From assembly GCA_023362775.1 (NCBI GenBank), contig JALMGJ010000003.1, positions 80,562,855 through 80,626,854 of the forward strand: 64,000 nucleotides of DNA, written 5' to 3'. This DNA is from Charina bottae (taxonomy: Eukaryota > Chordata > Lepidosauria > Squamata > Charinaidae). The notes under the pieces were generated by a model. That model saw only the letters and a list, made by a program, of their open reading frames with translations. It was not told where the DNA came from and searched no databases. This document shows positions 48,401-60,474 of the stretch, one piece after another. Position 1 is the stretch's first letter. Every line of letters begins with the position of its first letter. The translations under genes and the position numbers were made by a program.

Positions 48401-51400
48401 TGCTATATCACATTTAAATTCAGAAGCTGTCATTGTGAACTAATTCTTTATAAGTAAACAAAGAAGTGATTCTGGGAGTTGTATATTGTTGCTTCACTTC
48501 CCAGCTGCATCAAGATATTAACCAGTCATTATAAATGTGTTTTTCATTCAATTGCAGCTGAGGATTAATAGTTATTCTCATTGTAAGATCCACAGTTAAC
48601 AAATCCCTGTAAGAGCAAATATAGATACAATACCTACCTCTTTCCTGCAGAGAAGCGGCAGGCAACATTTTGGTACATGGATAGGAGCTAGGTTGTATGG
48701 ATGACAGATTAGATCGTACCCAACTGCTTTGTGTTTTATTTTTGTTTTATATTATTATTTTGTGTTTTTATTTGTTTTATTGTAAGCCGCCTAGAGGCAT
48801 GTAAAAGTGAGTTGGGCGGCTATATAAATCAAATAAATAAATAAAATGTGTTTATTGTGTCATTAGAAGAGACAGGATGTTCATTTTCAGACCACCTCTC
48901 TTTTTCATGCAAAATAGCTGCTTTCAGCCCATTCGAGGCTTAACCATTTTACCTGAGGTTTTTTTCTTCTTCTTCTTCTTCCCCCCTCCATCCCCCCCAC
49001 ACAAAGAAAGAAGTTGTACCACCATGATTCAGCTGTTTGCTGTTGAATTTTGGCAACCTGCTCTGGGCTCCAGAGGCCGTGGAAAACAGCTCATGGCCAT
49101 AAGTAGTGTGCAGTGTGGCAGAGCCACAAAATAGTAAATGTACTACTGTTGAGATCTAAGTTGATCACAATTAAAGTGACTATTTTATATTACCAGGATA
49201 ACACCATTGATTTCCTAGAATATGTGGCTGCTTTGAATCTGGTTTTGCGAGGAAAACTGGAACACAAGCTGAGATGGACATTCAAGATGTATGATAAAGA
49301 TGGAAATGGCTGCATAGATAAACCTGAGCTCCTAGAAATAGTTGAGGTAAGTAGAAATGTGTGATGTCTTTGCCGGCTGTTCCACCTTTTTTAAAAATTT
49401 GGGCAGCTGGAAGCTAATGCTTTAGTTTGCACATGCCAGATTTCTACTTTTTTTATTAATTAGAATTTAAAAAGAATCAGAATGAAGCTGTTGTGTACAT
49501 TACACTTGCTATACTGTGGTTAGTATAAGAGGATAGACTTTCCAAATCTATTCACCCCTTCCTCAACTCATCAGTTCATTTACACTGCTGTTTAATACTT
49601 TTACAATTACAACTATTTTAGTGTGACAGACCTCCACTTTGTGAATCCTAAGTATCTAGAAGCGAACAGTGTTTATGCCTAAAATATAAGTCTATTTTAC
49701 ATGGCTATTCCACAATCGAGTAAAAGGCAATCCCAAAGTTGCTTTTGGTCAAAGAATAGCTCATAATAACACAAGAAGAAAAAAAGAGATGTCTAAATTT
49801 TATTCTTAAAAAAATGTAAGAGTCCACAACCCACAATCCAACCAAAAGAAGGAAGGAAGATGAGTAGAGGATTTTCCCCCCTTACATTTTAAGCAGAAGG
49901 TTAGGAACAATAAAAGGAAAAGAATGGATGTAACAGTTCTTTGCTGGCTTATGATCCCAGTTTATTTAAGAGCAAACAAACAGGTTCAGATATGACAATG
50001 AGTTATTCTTTTCTGGTTAATTTTACTCTCTCACAGAAAGAGAAAAATGAAGTATGAGAGGATAAGCTGTGTGTATTAGTTATTTTTTTTCCACAACAAA
50101 CCTGAAATCCTGGGTTATAGGAAAACATAGCTAATGTATGTTTCATCATTGTTTTCCAATTGTTTCTTTCATATTTTTGTTTTTAACACTGAAAATGTTA
50201 AAAATAAGGAAAGATAGAACACCTGCACAATGCCTTGTGTCTGATACAGCACTAGGAATGGTCCATGCGGAAGCAGTCTACATCACTCGTGCCTACAAAT
50301 TTCCTGAAACATTACTTTAGTTATTGTCCTGCTCAGAGTAGCAGGCGACCAGAGAATTGAATAGAATTAAATTTATTTACAAATTCAACTAATTATATCT
50401 ATAAAGTCTTTTGGAAGGGTGAACGTTGTAGAATTAATCCCAACCCGGCAATGTGGCTAAACAGGGCTCAGCTGAAGTGCGTGGCGTGGCAAGGCAGGGC
50501 TCAGCTGGGAAACGCGGCGAGGAGTCACGGCGAGAGTCGGCTAAAGAGGAAGGCAACTGGAGGAACTCCGAAGTGGTGAAATGCATTGGCTCTGATTCTG
50601 CGCAGGCTACGGAGCAGGTTTTGTAGAGCAGTTCCGGCTCTACTTCTGCTTTAGTTGTTAGCTCAGTGGAACGGTTGTCTCCGGTGGTTTGTTCCTTGTG
50701 CTGGCATCTTTTTATCCTGTTCCCTCCATGCCGTTTATCCTCGGAGACCAATCGGGCTTCTTTCTGTTTGGTGCGTTTTTCGGCTTGCCTTTCCCTTGTG
50801 CTGAATGGTGGCTTAGAATGTGCTCCCTGGTCCTGGCTAGTCAGCTGCTCAGGATTTTCCCGCTCTGTCGAGTCATTCTCGGTTTCGATTTCCCAAGTTT
50901 TCTCAGGATAGGTTTCGATTTCCCTCTTTTGTTTAACAGAGGTTTCGATTTCACCTTGCTCAGCGTCCGAGTCAGACTCAACTCTTACAGTTATATTTTA
51001 TTTTTCAAACACTTGATCAAAGTATTCATCAAACGTCTATGCACATTTGTTTCAGGTTTACGTATGTTTTATTATGTGGCTTCCTCTTAATACTATGGGT
51101 TTATTTTTTTTCAGGCTATTTATAGGCTTAAGCAAGCATACAAGTCTGATGAAGAAAGACCTGTTCCCGGTCTGACTCCAGAAGAAGTTGTGGAAAGAAT
51201 ATTTGAGCTGGTAGATGAGAATGGAGATGGTAATAACTTGATTTTGGGCCATACTGATGTCTTATTTGAAATTAAGGTTGGCAATTTGATACCCTCCTGA
51301 TCTTTTGTAATACAAATTCCATGATCCCCAAGCATCATGGTCCATTACAAGTCTAATGAGAATTGTAACTCAAAATTTCTGGTTGCAACAGATTGCCTAT

Positions 51401-52445
51401 GCCTAATGCAAGTAGTACACAAATTTAATCAGTGTCATTTAAAACATGGGTATTTTTTGGATTGACACTTTAACAGTTACTGAATTATCAACTGAAAGTC
51501 ATTTAGTCACTCAGGAATCCCAGGAGCACACCCATGTTGAGTTCCTTTCTTTTTTACAAAAACAAACTTGTAGTATTTGAATTATTGAATTACAGATTTT
51601 TTTCAATTTTTATTAAAAATATATGAATTGATTACAGATATTTAAACAATGTTTAAACGTGCATTCGGCAAAATTAACTGGTTTCACATCAGCTCTAGGG
51701 AGAGAGCAAGCACTCCATAATGCTACAGATTGGAAATTTAAGCTCTCTCTGTCTCTTTTTTCTGATAGACACCCAGATTCATTATCTCTGCTATGTGGGG
51801 TGGGGGTGGGGGGGAGGTAGAGAAAGACTTGCCAATTTTCCAGATTGTGAATCATTCAGCTCAATTTCTGTACACTACTGTAGAGAATACTTTCCAGAAA
51901 GATTCATTCCCAGCACACCTAAATATTTCATTATCTGGTTTGTCCTTTCCAAATTTGCTCTGAGATTTTCTGACTTCCTTAAATATTTATGAGGGGCAGA
52001 TGACTACTGTCTACCATCCCAGCAAATCATGTTTCTGAATGTTCAAATCAGATTTTCCAAGTGACTTTGCCTCACTTAATTGTTCTGGAATATCACTGTC
52101 CTAGTTGAGGAAAATATAAATGATTCTATCTGTTCTAACATTTGTTTTCCAATGGCAAATGAATCAAAGAAGCAACATTTCAATATGTTAGCACATTTCC
52201 TTTTCCTCTTTATAGTCCAATGAAAAGGGAAGGTGGAAGTTGACTTGTGGGATTGGACAGAGTGCATCTCATCTTTAACATACTATGACTTCTTCTGTCT
52301 TGCCAATGATTCTTTAGGGCAATTATCTCTGGACGAATTCCTTGATGGAGCACAAAAAGATAAGTGGGTGATGAAGATGCTACAAATTGATGTAAGCCCA
52401 GGTGGATGGATTGCTAAGCAGAGAAGAAGAAGTGCACTGTTCTAG
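45205..52445 (+). CDS. GUCA1B: Guanylate cyclase activating protein 2, whole coding region (4 exons)
   Basis: A neuronal calcium sensor of rod and cone outer segments that activates retinal membrane guanylate cyclase at low calcium and inhibits it at high calcium, helping photoreceptors recover after light. Exons 45205-45408, 49197-49346, 51115-51229 and 52318-52445 total 597 nt and give 198 residues (human about 200), all in frame. It begins MGQ, with Gly2 available for N-myristoylation. EF-hand 1 is degenerate (CPSGTLF, about 31-37), as in all GCAPs. EF2 is [12 protein letters not shown] (65-76), EF3 [12 protein letters not shown] (101-112) and EF4 DENGDGQLSLDE (152-163); all keep the acidic ligands. 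GCAP2 is favoured over GCAP1 by [25 protein letters not shown] and the QRRRSALF C-terminus. It sits tail to tail with GUCA1A about 7.9 kb away. An ATTAAA at 52629-52634 is a possible poly(A) signal. Confidence 0.97.
46953..47112. mobile_element. hAT MITE, GGGGTCCCCAACC family, copy 3
   Basis: TIRs CAGCGGTCCCCAACC and GGTTGGGGACCCCTG, perfect 8-bp duplication CTCTAGCT (46945-46952, 47113-47120). Confidence 0.93.
47830..47970 (-). mobile_element. Degraded Sauria-like SINE
   Basis: Reverse orientation: GTATGCTGCCTTGGGCTG, CTGTGAGGTGGTTGGGCTGA and GCCCAAAGTTACCCAATC match the body of the SINE at 8896-9150. Confidence 0.65.
48735..48845 (+). mobile_element. L2 3' tail fragment
   Basis: TTGTAAGCCGCCTAGAGG, GAGTTGGGCGGCTATATAAA and AATAAATAAATAAAA. 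Confidence 0.75.
49197..49346 (+). CDS. GUCA1B: GUCA1B exon 2
   Basis: Acceptor ATTACCAG|GATAAC, donor GTTGAG|GTAAGT; exactly 50 codons, phase 0. Encodes [19 protein letters not shown] and EF-hand 3. Confidence 0.96.
50325..50989 (-). mobile_element. Solo LTR (family 2) in GUCA1B intron 2
   Basis: On the plus strand runs TGTCCTGCTC...CAACTCTTACA, flanked by a perfect 5-bp duplication GTTAT (50320-50324, 50990-50994). The GC-rich body stands out from the AT-rich intron. On the minus strand an AATAAA lies near the 3' end. Three GGTTTCGATTT units occur at about 30-bp spacing (50879-50951). Any internal retroviral/retrotransposon genes are gone. Confidence 0.85.
51115..51229 (+). CDS. GUCA1B: GUCA1B exon 3
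   Basis: Acceptor TTTTTTTCAG|GCTATT, donor GAGATG|GTAATA. Encodes [28 protein letters not shown] and the first half of EF-hand 4; ends with one base of the split Gly codon. Confidence 0.96.
52318..52445 (+). CDS. GUCA1B: GUCA1B exon 4
   Basis: Acceptor TTCTTTAG|GGCAAT. Completes EF-hand 4 (QLSLDEF), then [16 protein letters not shown] and the basic C-terminal tail with stop. Confidence 0.96.
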
Positions 52446-52941
52446 TCATCGTTTGTGCTACTTCAGAAGTTTGATGAGAAAAAAGCATCCCTGTCCTTCA
52501 CTCTATTTTTCCTTGATAGCAGCATGCTCAGCAGCAGGGGAAAAAACCCTCTAATGCTGCCCTTTTAATTACTCTGTAGTGGGCCACTGCCTCGGAACAA
52601 TGCTATGTCATGGTAATTTGGAAAAAAAATTAAAATGTAGTGCTGAGGACTACATGAGTGGCTGTAGCTGATTTTGGGCTATTGACAGGGCTAGCAAAAG
52701 GCCTAATCCAAAGACTCAGGCTATTAGCAACTACCCCATGTTGCTTATTTCTGACCCCAGACTTAGCTTTCAGAAAAAGATGAAGTGCTTAAAAATCATG
52801 TCTGGGTTGTCATATTTCATATTGCAAGGTGGTATTACATGATAAAATGTTCAGTCAAACAGAAATACATATATATAGAAAATTAGCATATCAGGGGAAG
52901 CTAAGGTAGATCCATTTTTAATGTTCTGTAATCTTACAGAA

Positions 52942-53124
52942 TACAGAATAGGTACCACTTCGGTGGGTAGGTAACAGCGTTCCGCGTGCGTCATGCCGGC
53001 CACATGACCGTGGAAGCATCTTCGGACAACGCTGGCTCTTCGGCTAACAAACGGAGATGAGCACCAGCCCCTAGAGTTGGACACAACTGCACAAATGTGC
53101 GGGGGAAACCTTTACCTTTACCTT
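52942..53124 (+). mobile_element. tRNA-SINE, 5'-truncated
   Basis: Matches the 3' two-thirds of the SINE at 780-1115 (GGTACCACTTCGGTGGG...AACCTTTACC). 13-bp duplication TAATCTTACAGAA at 52929-52941 and 53125-53137. Confidence 0.88.
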
Positions 53125-53137
53125 TAATCTTACAGAA

Positions 53138-54870
53138 GACAAGCAAATAATGAATTAATCCAGTTGAAAGCATTTGCACTGTCTGCTTTGCATAATATAT
53201 TGAGTTATAAACAAGTTAGACATGCTGTAGCTTAGCATATTGGGCAAACCCAACCATTCAGTGTGAATGTAGCCTAAAACAGCATTAGAAGATGCAATCG
53301 ACATTCTCCCCAGCACACAGGTTTTTGTAGATGGTACTTGGCTGCTCTTGGAATTCTCTGTAGAAAAATGCAAGTGTTGAAATAGTTTGATTTCAGTGGT
53401 CTCTCTCCGACAATAGTGAACCCTATTTTTGAATGAAGGTCAGAAAAGATGACAGCACAGCACTTCCAGTAAGATGGATATATGTTAACTTTGTTTTCTG
53501 GAAGTGGCTTACAAAAGACAAGAGTTTTCAGAAGTTTACTCTGGCCCCATGCTGCTCATAAAAGAACTGCCTCATGATCTTGGAATTTTATGATCCAAGG
53601 TCCTTCTACAGTTATACCAGTGGTGCAGTTTTTTGCAAAGTTGTCAAAAACATCAGGTGAGGAGTACATCATATCCATACCATTTTTTCTTATGCTTCAA
53701 AAGCCCAGAAATTGTACAATAACATCTTAATATTGTGTGCAACATGGGCTGTAAAACTTTGCTGAGCCTCATATGCTGTGATGGATTTACAGGTTAGGAT
53801 TGCTTCATCCACACTTGGCATTGGTCTTTCTGGTCAACTTGGAGGTGAGGAGAGGAAGGTATTTAATGATGCAGCTTCTCCAATCACTCGCTGGAAAGAT
53901 CCCTGATAAAATTATGCCTAATACTGCTTCCCCCAAATTTCACCTTTAATAGTAACTTCTTCACAGAAATTCAGCAAGTCCATAATCTGTTCACAATAAC
54001 TAATTGAATGAAGTTAATGGATTTCTACCTGATCTACAGTACATTAACATAATTCTCATTCTAAACATTAACTGTTACTATAGTAATTAAGCAAAATAAA
54101 TTCTGCAAATTCATAATTTATCTGCAATAAATTCCTGCATTAATTCTAGCTAAAAATTAAGAGAATCTAAATGGGCATGTGACTTGGATTTATACTTTTG
54201 TCCCATGGCAGCATCAAAATATACTTTGGATTGTTACAGCTTTTTGGGTCCCAACCCCCCCCCCCCCTTGATCTCTACTTTGTTTTCTGGGATATCCCAT
54301 ATAAAAATAAAGATGATCCATGAGGGTTCATTCTATGCATTTGTGTTTTTCCATCATGGCAGTGCCAGAGAACTTTGAATCCATGACCATAATAGCTAAT
54401 TCTGTGCCAGTGAAACAGTTCCATGATTATGGTTTCACATGGATCTCATATAGACAATGTCATGTAATCTTTGACAATACATATTGATCTTCCAAAGTGA
54501 AATAAACCTTTTTTTGTCTTGTATACAATCTATGCATATTTCCAGGTGCTTAACGTGCCCAACAGTCCCGGCAGAAAATACTGGGGGAGGGGGGGTGTTG
54601 AAAAGGGAGACCAAAACCAAAATCTTACTTTCTCACCCCAATAATCTCTGCTCTTTCATTCTCTCTCTTTAGTTTACTAGCCAGCTTCATTTTTGGTGGA
54701 ACAAGAGTTGTTGTCAGTGCTTTGCATGTGTGGTTTAGGTCAAAGATGGGAGAAAGTCAGGAAATTTTGTTCTGGAATAGTTTTCTGCCAACTCAAGGAT
54801 AAGTGAGAGCCCTTTAACTCATCATTGGTATGGCTGCTTCTCAGGGATCCAGCAAGCCATATCCTACTCT
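53138..54870. other. GUCA1B downstream flank, nothing recognised
   Basis: Contains a short dispersed element at about 53230-53260 and a poly-C run at about 54256-54268. No gene seen. Confidence 0.4.
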
Positions 54871-54879
54871 TGTTGTTGT

Positions 54880-54990
54880 TCAGTCGTTTAGTCGTGTCCG
54901 ACTCTTCGTGACCTCATGGACCATAGTACGCCAGGCCTTCCTGTCCTCCACTGTCTCTCGGAGTTTACTCAAATTCATGTTCATTACATA
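54880..54990 (-). mobile_element. BovB 3' end fragment
   Basis: GTCGTTTAGTCGTGTCCGAC, TCTTCGTGACCTCATGGACC and TCCTCCACTGTCTCTCGGAG match the BovB 3' UTR seen at 34945. Confidence 0.8.
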
Positions 54991-56955
54991 GGATACTACA
55001 TTTGTCAGAGGTCCATAAGGCCAATTGCTCTCCTCCACCTGTTCATCCAGGCTGTTTTTCCCCCCAAATCAATCCCTTCAATTTTCTATGGGCCCATTCC
55101 CACTATTGAATTAAAGTCAGAAAGTCCATCCACCCTTGAGTCAGAAAATAGTACTAGGATCAGCGTTGCTGTCCCCATTGGCAGTCCTCATCCTGCTTCT
55201 ATCATCTTTGTTCCCAGTCACTGCCAATGACTGATTTCCCTCCAAGGCAGCAATGATGACAAACCGTAATAGATTTTATACATCTTAAAACTGTTGTTGG
55301 GCAACGTCAGAGTAAGGGGGAAAATACTACTCTTACTACCAGTACAACTAAACACAAGGTTGTCTCTCACTCATGAGATGAAATGAAGGCAACATCATGG
55401 GGACAAGGATGGCAATAAGAATTGCTAGGACATGATTGTGCAGTGGTTAAGTGCAAGTGGGGACACAGCCTAAGATTTTAGTGGGATGTTAAGAATTTCT
55501 CATCCTTAATGGGCTGAGGGTTTTTTGAGGGTTTGTTTTTGTTTTGCTTCAGTTTCATTTTCCCCCTTTTAGCTATTCTTTTAATTTTCAATTTAGTTAT
55601 AGTTCTGTATAATTAGGAGATTGTGCAAGTGTGCTAAAAGTCTTAACTTAGTTGTAATGTTTTTATTAAGATAGTTTGAATTTATTTTCTAAAGAAAAGC
55701 AGGTATTAGGAATGGCTACACATCCACACGTATAGATATATAGCTCCTCTGTGTCCCCTATGAACTGCTGAAATCTTTCCAGCTAATAAAGCTGAGTGTG
55801 CTATTTTATGAAATTAATGGGCTGTCCATGTTAGAGAAAACCCTGCTGCAGAAAAAATATGTAGTGACGTGCTCATCTCAAAAAGTGAGTTAGTGGTTTA
55901 AAATTTCATATAGCTTACATGCATATTCCCATGGCCCAGGTACACTGTTTGAGAAATCCAAACCTCTGATGTCGGTGTATTTGTGTGTGTGTGGGGGGGG
56001 AGCAGCTTTTTAGATGCCAGTCTATGGGATGAGACGACTGACAGCCACCTCCTGCTTCTCTTGGCAACCTTTTGATCCCTGGCAAGATGCCAGGGCTCAG
56101 AGAGGTAGCAAAGAAATGGGGACAGGATGAGTTCTCATTGTAAAGCCAACCACCACCACAGGTGAGGCACTGCACCTCGTCCATGAGGGGTGAGTTGCTA
56201 CAGTTAGTTCTCACATGATCAAAAATAAACAGCCAGATAACAGAACTATCCATTACCAAAACAAGAGACACATGGAAACTGGACCTCCCATTCAAAAGAA
56301 TCTAGCCCATTCCATTGCTTGGGTGGGAGAAAGAGGCAGAAGAATTTTAGTTTTGATTTTACTATAAATAAGGCTTGCATCTGATACACCGTAGTCACTG
56401 GAATTCTGTAATGGCTTTATGGATTTTCTACAAGAAATCTACCTCTCTGAGCATCTGTGTCCTTGGAAATTTTTTGCCTTGCTACCCAAGGGAAACCTAA
56501 TATGAGTCCTGCCCAGTAAAGCAGTACAGCATCACCTGTTTTCCTGTGCAAACTCACTAAAAACCATCATCCCTGAGCTCAGGTGATGCAGTTCCTTACA
56601 TGTGGAAAGAGTAGATTCTGTCTGTTAAGGCAGTTCCCCCCCCCTCTTTATGGACTAGCTAGCTTAGGGCCTGGTTTTGACAGATGGTCTAGCCATCTAA
56701 AACAGCTTGCCTCCTCCCATAAGAGTGTTTTGCAGTTGTTTTTTCCTACCAGCTGGTGACACCAATCACCTTGCTAATGCCCCACATTAAATCTTGTGAG
56801 AACAGCACCAGTCACTGGCCTTGTTGTTGAAGCAGAATAGCAGTGCAAACATTTATTTATTTATTCAATTTATATGAACATGCCAGCAGACTTTTGTTTT
56901 GTCTATCAACTCCATGAAAGCTCATTACAGTAGCAGTGAGAAAGAGATCTTGAAG
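54991..56955. other. Intergenic DNA between GUCA1B and GUCA1A, nothing recognised
   Basis: No exon or named repeat supported. Confidence 0.4.
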
Positions 56956-56962
56956 AGCCAGT

Positions 56963-57317
56963 TGTGATGACCCTGACTTCAATGCCCCAATAAACACTTC
57001 TCCATGCAGTTCTTTTGTATTGCAGAATAAGCTTTATTAAGGATACATGTAAATCAAAGCATTCTCAAAGTCCTGAATACCACCAAAAAGGTTAACTTTA
57101 GCTTCCCACCCCCTTTGTGCCAGCCTCCTTGCCCCATGATCTCATTGTCCGTTACTTTCCCACTCCCATCAAGCCCCCTCCAACTTGACCTTGACGATCT
57201 GCAAAACAGGCTCCAACAGTCTGACTGGCTCTTGGAATGTGCTCCCCCTCCCATCCAAGTTCAGGCTGACGCGTATCTGCGAAAGTACATGGCAGGATTC
57301 TAACTGGAACCCTGACA
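56963..57317 (-). mobile_element. Solo LTR (family 1), second copy
   Basis: Reverse complement begins TGTCAGGGTTCCAGTTAG, like the LTR at 11161, and the plus strand starts TGTGATGACCCTGACTTC. Perfect 5-bp duplication CCAGT (56958-56962, 57318-57322). AATAAAGCTTATTCTG is conserved (minus, about 57030). The central part differs from the first copy. Confidence 0.88.
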
Positions 57318-57322
57318 CCAGT

Positions 57323-59030
57323 ATAGAAAGTAGCATAGCCCCCACAATTCAGTATCCAAGTGTTGTTGTTATTAATCTCATTGACTACAGTGATTTTGCA
57401 GCCATAAACTTATCCAGTACTGGATAACTGAATAGAGAATACATGGGAACTCTGTATTCTGATAAAGGCTTAACAAAACTCAAGTTTGAAAGAGGTCTTG
57501 GTACCAGAAATGCACAACATTTTGTGATATGAATGTAAGTTCAAGGAGTGTGATTATAGAAATGGCCAGTTGGTGGTATACTAGGTTATGGAAAAAACCA
57601 GAACCGAAGATTAAAACAGGACAAAGACATCTCATGAAAATCTTGCAACATGAATTTCTCACAGTTTAATCCCTCCCTCCCTCCCTCCCTTCTATACTTG
57701 CCTGCATATGCAGTACAAAAAAGCAGCTCAGATTGATTCTCGTTATATAAATATCTTTCCAAGTCTGTTTAAAGTAATGTACATACCCTGTTGGAATTCT
57801 GACTGTAATTCTGGAGATAATACACATTTTGAGGGACACATCTTAAAGACTAAAGATCTCTGTTGGTGTTTTGTGGAGCAATCTATTGAGTAAACAGGCA
57901 AAAGGACTGGAATGCAGATGATGAAAGATAATGGCTTGGCAATAAACCCTACATCCAAGTAAATAAATTGATAGCCAAATGTGTATGGTTTTCAGCATTT
58001 TATGATTTTAGAGATGTTCTTATCTGTCAAGATTATGGAATAAATAGTTTAACCACCAGCAAGTAAATAGTTTAACATGTGGTGGTGAGCCATCCATTAC
58101 AAGTTAAATTGTTTGATATGAATGTATTGTAGGTCAATGAATCATGTTCACTATCTCCTATCTCCTATCTCAACCACTAATAGCCTAGCTGCAGTTTCTG
58201 CTTTACCTTCCAAGATAGTCTCTCTTTTCTTCTTTTTCAAAAGAGGTGGGACTTTGATCATGCTGCCACAACTACCATCTTAAATTTTTGACCAGCCCCG
58301 TGGATGCCACTGGCTCCCATGCTCAAATTTGTTGAGGTTTCCAGCAGCAACAGTTCTTCCTTATACCTAGCATTCTAGAAAATTGGAAGACAGATATACT
58401 GATTCCAAAAGTAAAATAAAAGCACTGGTCATGCTACCTAGTCGGGTAATGACACTTCTGCAAGCAAACAACCAAGCTCAAAGAGCACCAAGGACTCCAC
58501 AGTAAAAAAATCCCAAACTGACATGATTTTATAAAACGCTATCTTTAATGTGTTGTTTCATTGTACTATGAGTGTAAAATGTAAAATCAGACATGTAAAC
58601 TGAAATATATACAGAAAATCATAGAGGAGTCTGTACATGGAAAAATCTAATATGAAATAGTTAAAACCCAAGAAAAATTTTAATTCCAGTATAAACTCAG
58701 TCATTCTCATACCTGCCTACTGTACTCATTGGATGGAAATAATTATATCTATTATCAGTGGGCATAGCAATGATAAAGCGTGATAAATGTGTAGAGATAG
58801 CAAGCACCTCAGAATATTGCAGTTTCCATAAAGTACTGTAGCACAGCACACTTATTATGAAGCTAAAATACAAACAAAATACGTAATCCATTTCCATTAG
58901 TGGTGTTAATAAATACCAAGACAGACACTGTTTGTATTTTCAGAAAGACATGTCATTATTTTGTTAATAAAAGGGCCTATGTTATACAGTATGAATGGTT
59001 TCACATCCAGAATTAAAGATACTGGGATTT
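57323..59030. other. Intergenic DNA with a small PLE-A remnant
   Basis: A PLE family A end fragment (AGCACCAAGGACTCCAC) lies at about 58440-58500. Otherwise nothing recognised. Confidence 0.5.
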
Positions 59031-59032
59031 AA

Positions 59033-59550
59033 TCTGTAGCTTGAATCATGTCAACTGGATTTCTATTTTCTCAGTGGAAACGTTTCGCTCCTTATCCAAG
59101 GAGCTTCTTCAGTCTGAGCAAAGTTAGTAAGGGAATCCTTAAATATGTTTCTAGGGTGGCTGTGTGACCTTGCACCTGAGGCTAGGTCATGGTTATTTGA
59201 GATGTTTATTTCTAAGTCCCTTTATCATCCAAAGGAGGATCGTTAAGATTACCATGCTGCTGTTGAGCTTGTGAAATGGTCTTAATCTTCCTATGCACAG
59301 AAGACAAAGCAGGAAGGAAAATAGGGGAAAGATTGTGCCTGAGGCCCCCACCTCTATTCAAGGAAGGATTTTCCAAGTTGGCATAAATTGACTCCTTGAC
59401 CCCTCTCTCAAACCACCTATCTTCTCTGTCTAAAATGTGAACATTAATGTCCTCAAATGAGTGTCCTTTTTCCTTTAGATGAAGATAAACTGCTGACTCT
59501 GGTCCTGTGGTGTTACTTCTCCTGTGTTGGACCATCCTCCTGTACAAAGG
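59033..59550 (-). mobile_element. PLE family B 3' end with ORF tail
   Basis: The minus strand encodes the last ~110 residues of a PLE polyprotein, with YLHLKEKGHSFEDINVHILD and LENPSLNRGGGLRHNLSP, the conserved tail of the GIY-YIG endonuclease. This is followed by the family B terminal sequence with the hammerhead-like core (about 59073-59125). It is 5'-truncated and, unlike the other two B copies, not a fold-back. Confidence 0.88.
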
Positions 59551-59559
59551 AGGATGAAG

Positions 59560-59690
59560 GAGGAGATTTATTGTTATTAATTGTGCTTTTATTGTAAACC
59601 GCCCAGAGTCCCTCCTAGGGGGGAGATGAGTGGTGATAAATTTGAAGAATAATTTAAAAAATAATAAAAATTAAAAATAAATTCTGAATA
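59560..59690 (+). mobile_element. L2 3' tail fragment
   Basis: TTGTAAACCGCCCAGAGTCC, GGGGAGATGAGTGGTGATAA and an A/T-rich tail. Confidence 0.75.
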
Positions 59691-60313
59691 TGCAAAAAGG
59701 CTTATATCAAAGGACTTATAATAGACTTACAGGCTCCAGATCAATTTGAGTTAATGGGATTTGTGCTACTGATTTTAAAGAACAATTTTTAGATATTCAG
59801 GAACCAGAAGATAATCTTGGACATCATTCAGTTCAACTACTGTTTAGGAAGATCAAGAAGTAGACATTCTACAAAAAGCTGTACTTTTCTACATTCCTTA
59901 TTTTGATTCTCTTCTATTCTTGTATTCCTCACCACAAGAAGCAACCATGAGAGGCAGTCAAAATGGCACAAGGCATCTTGTGGATCAATCTCAAAATACT
60001 CCCTCATACTCGCCTTCCTCCTTGACCCTTTGAAGAACATGGAAACTAGGTATCTTCTTCCATTTTTATTTGCTCATTTGACCAGAAGCATTGATAATTG
60101 CCTCAACTTTCTAGGCAATGCTGATGTCTTCATCCACTGATAACCATTATTCAGTGTGTTCATAATAGACAGTGCCTCTTTTACACACACACACACACAC
60201 ACACACAAACAAATATTCTAAAACAGAGACAGTTGTCCAATTTGTAGTATTGAGTTTTTGTTTGCATATTACATTTTTTACATTTTTTTAAAAAACAGAA
60301 AACAATAAATTGC
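59691..60313 (-). other. GUCA1A 3' UTR and flank
   Basis: Lies directly downstream of the GUCA1A stop. A minus-strand AATAAA at 60065-60070, about 245 nt past the stop, is a good poly(A) candidate. A (CA)n run is at 60184-60206. Confidence 0.55.
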
Positions 60314-60474
60314 CTATTCAGCTGCTTTTGTGGACATTCCTGCTTTGCCAGGATTCTTTCCATCATTCTTGATCATTTCAATGATATGTTTCAAGTCCAA
60401 GCTACGGGTGAGAATGTCAAGTAGAACCTCATCTTTCTGCACTCCTTCCATGAACTCTTCAAGAGACAGTTCAC
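60314..60474 (-). CDS. GUCA1A: GUCA1A terminal coding exon
   Basis: Acceptor TTTCTATAG|GTGAAC. Begins inside EF-hand 4 ([11 protein letters not shown]), ends in a TAG stop at 60314-60316. The C-terminus after IKNDGKN is poorly conserved, as usual for GCAP1. Confidence 0.94.

Larger units (their letters stand above)
45409..49196 (+). other. GUCA1B intron 1
   Basis: Contains a hAT MITE (46953-47112), an inverted SINE remnant (about 47830-47970), an L2 tail (48735-48845) and a pyrimidine tract (about 48959-48995). Nothing else is recognised. Confidence 0.6.
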
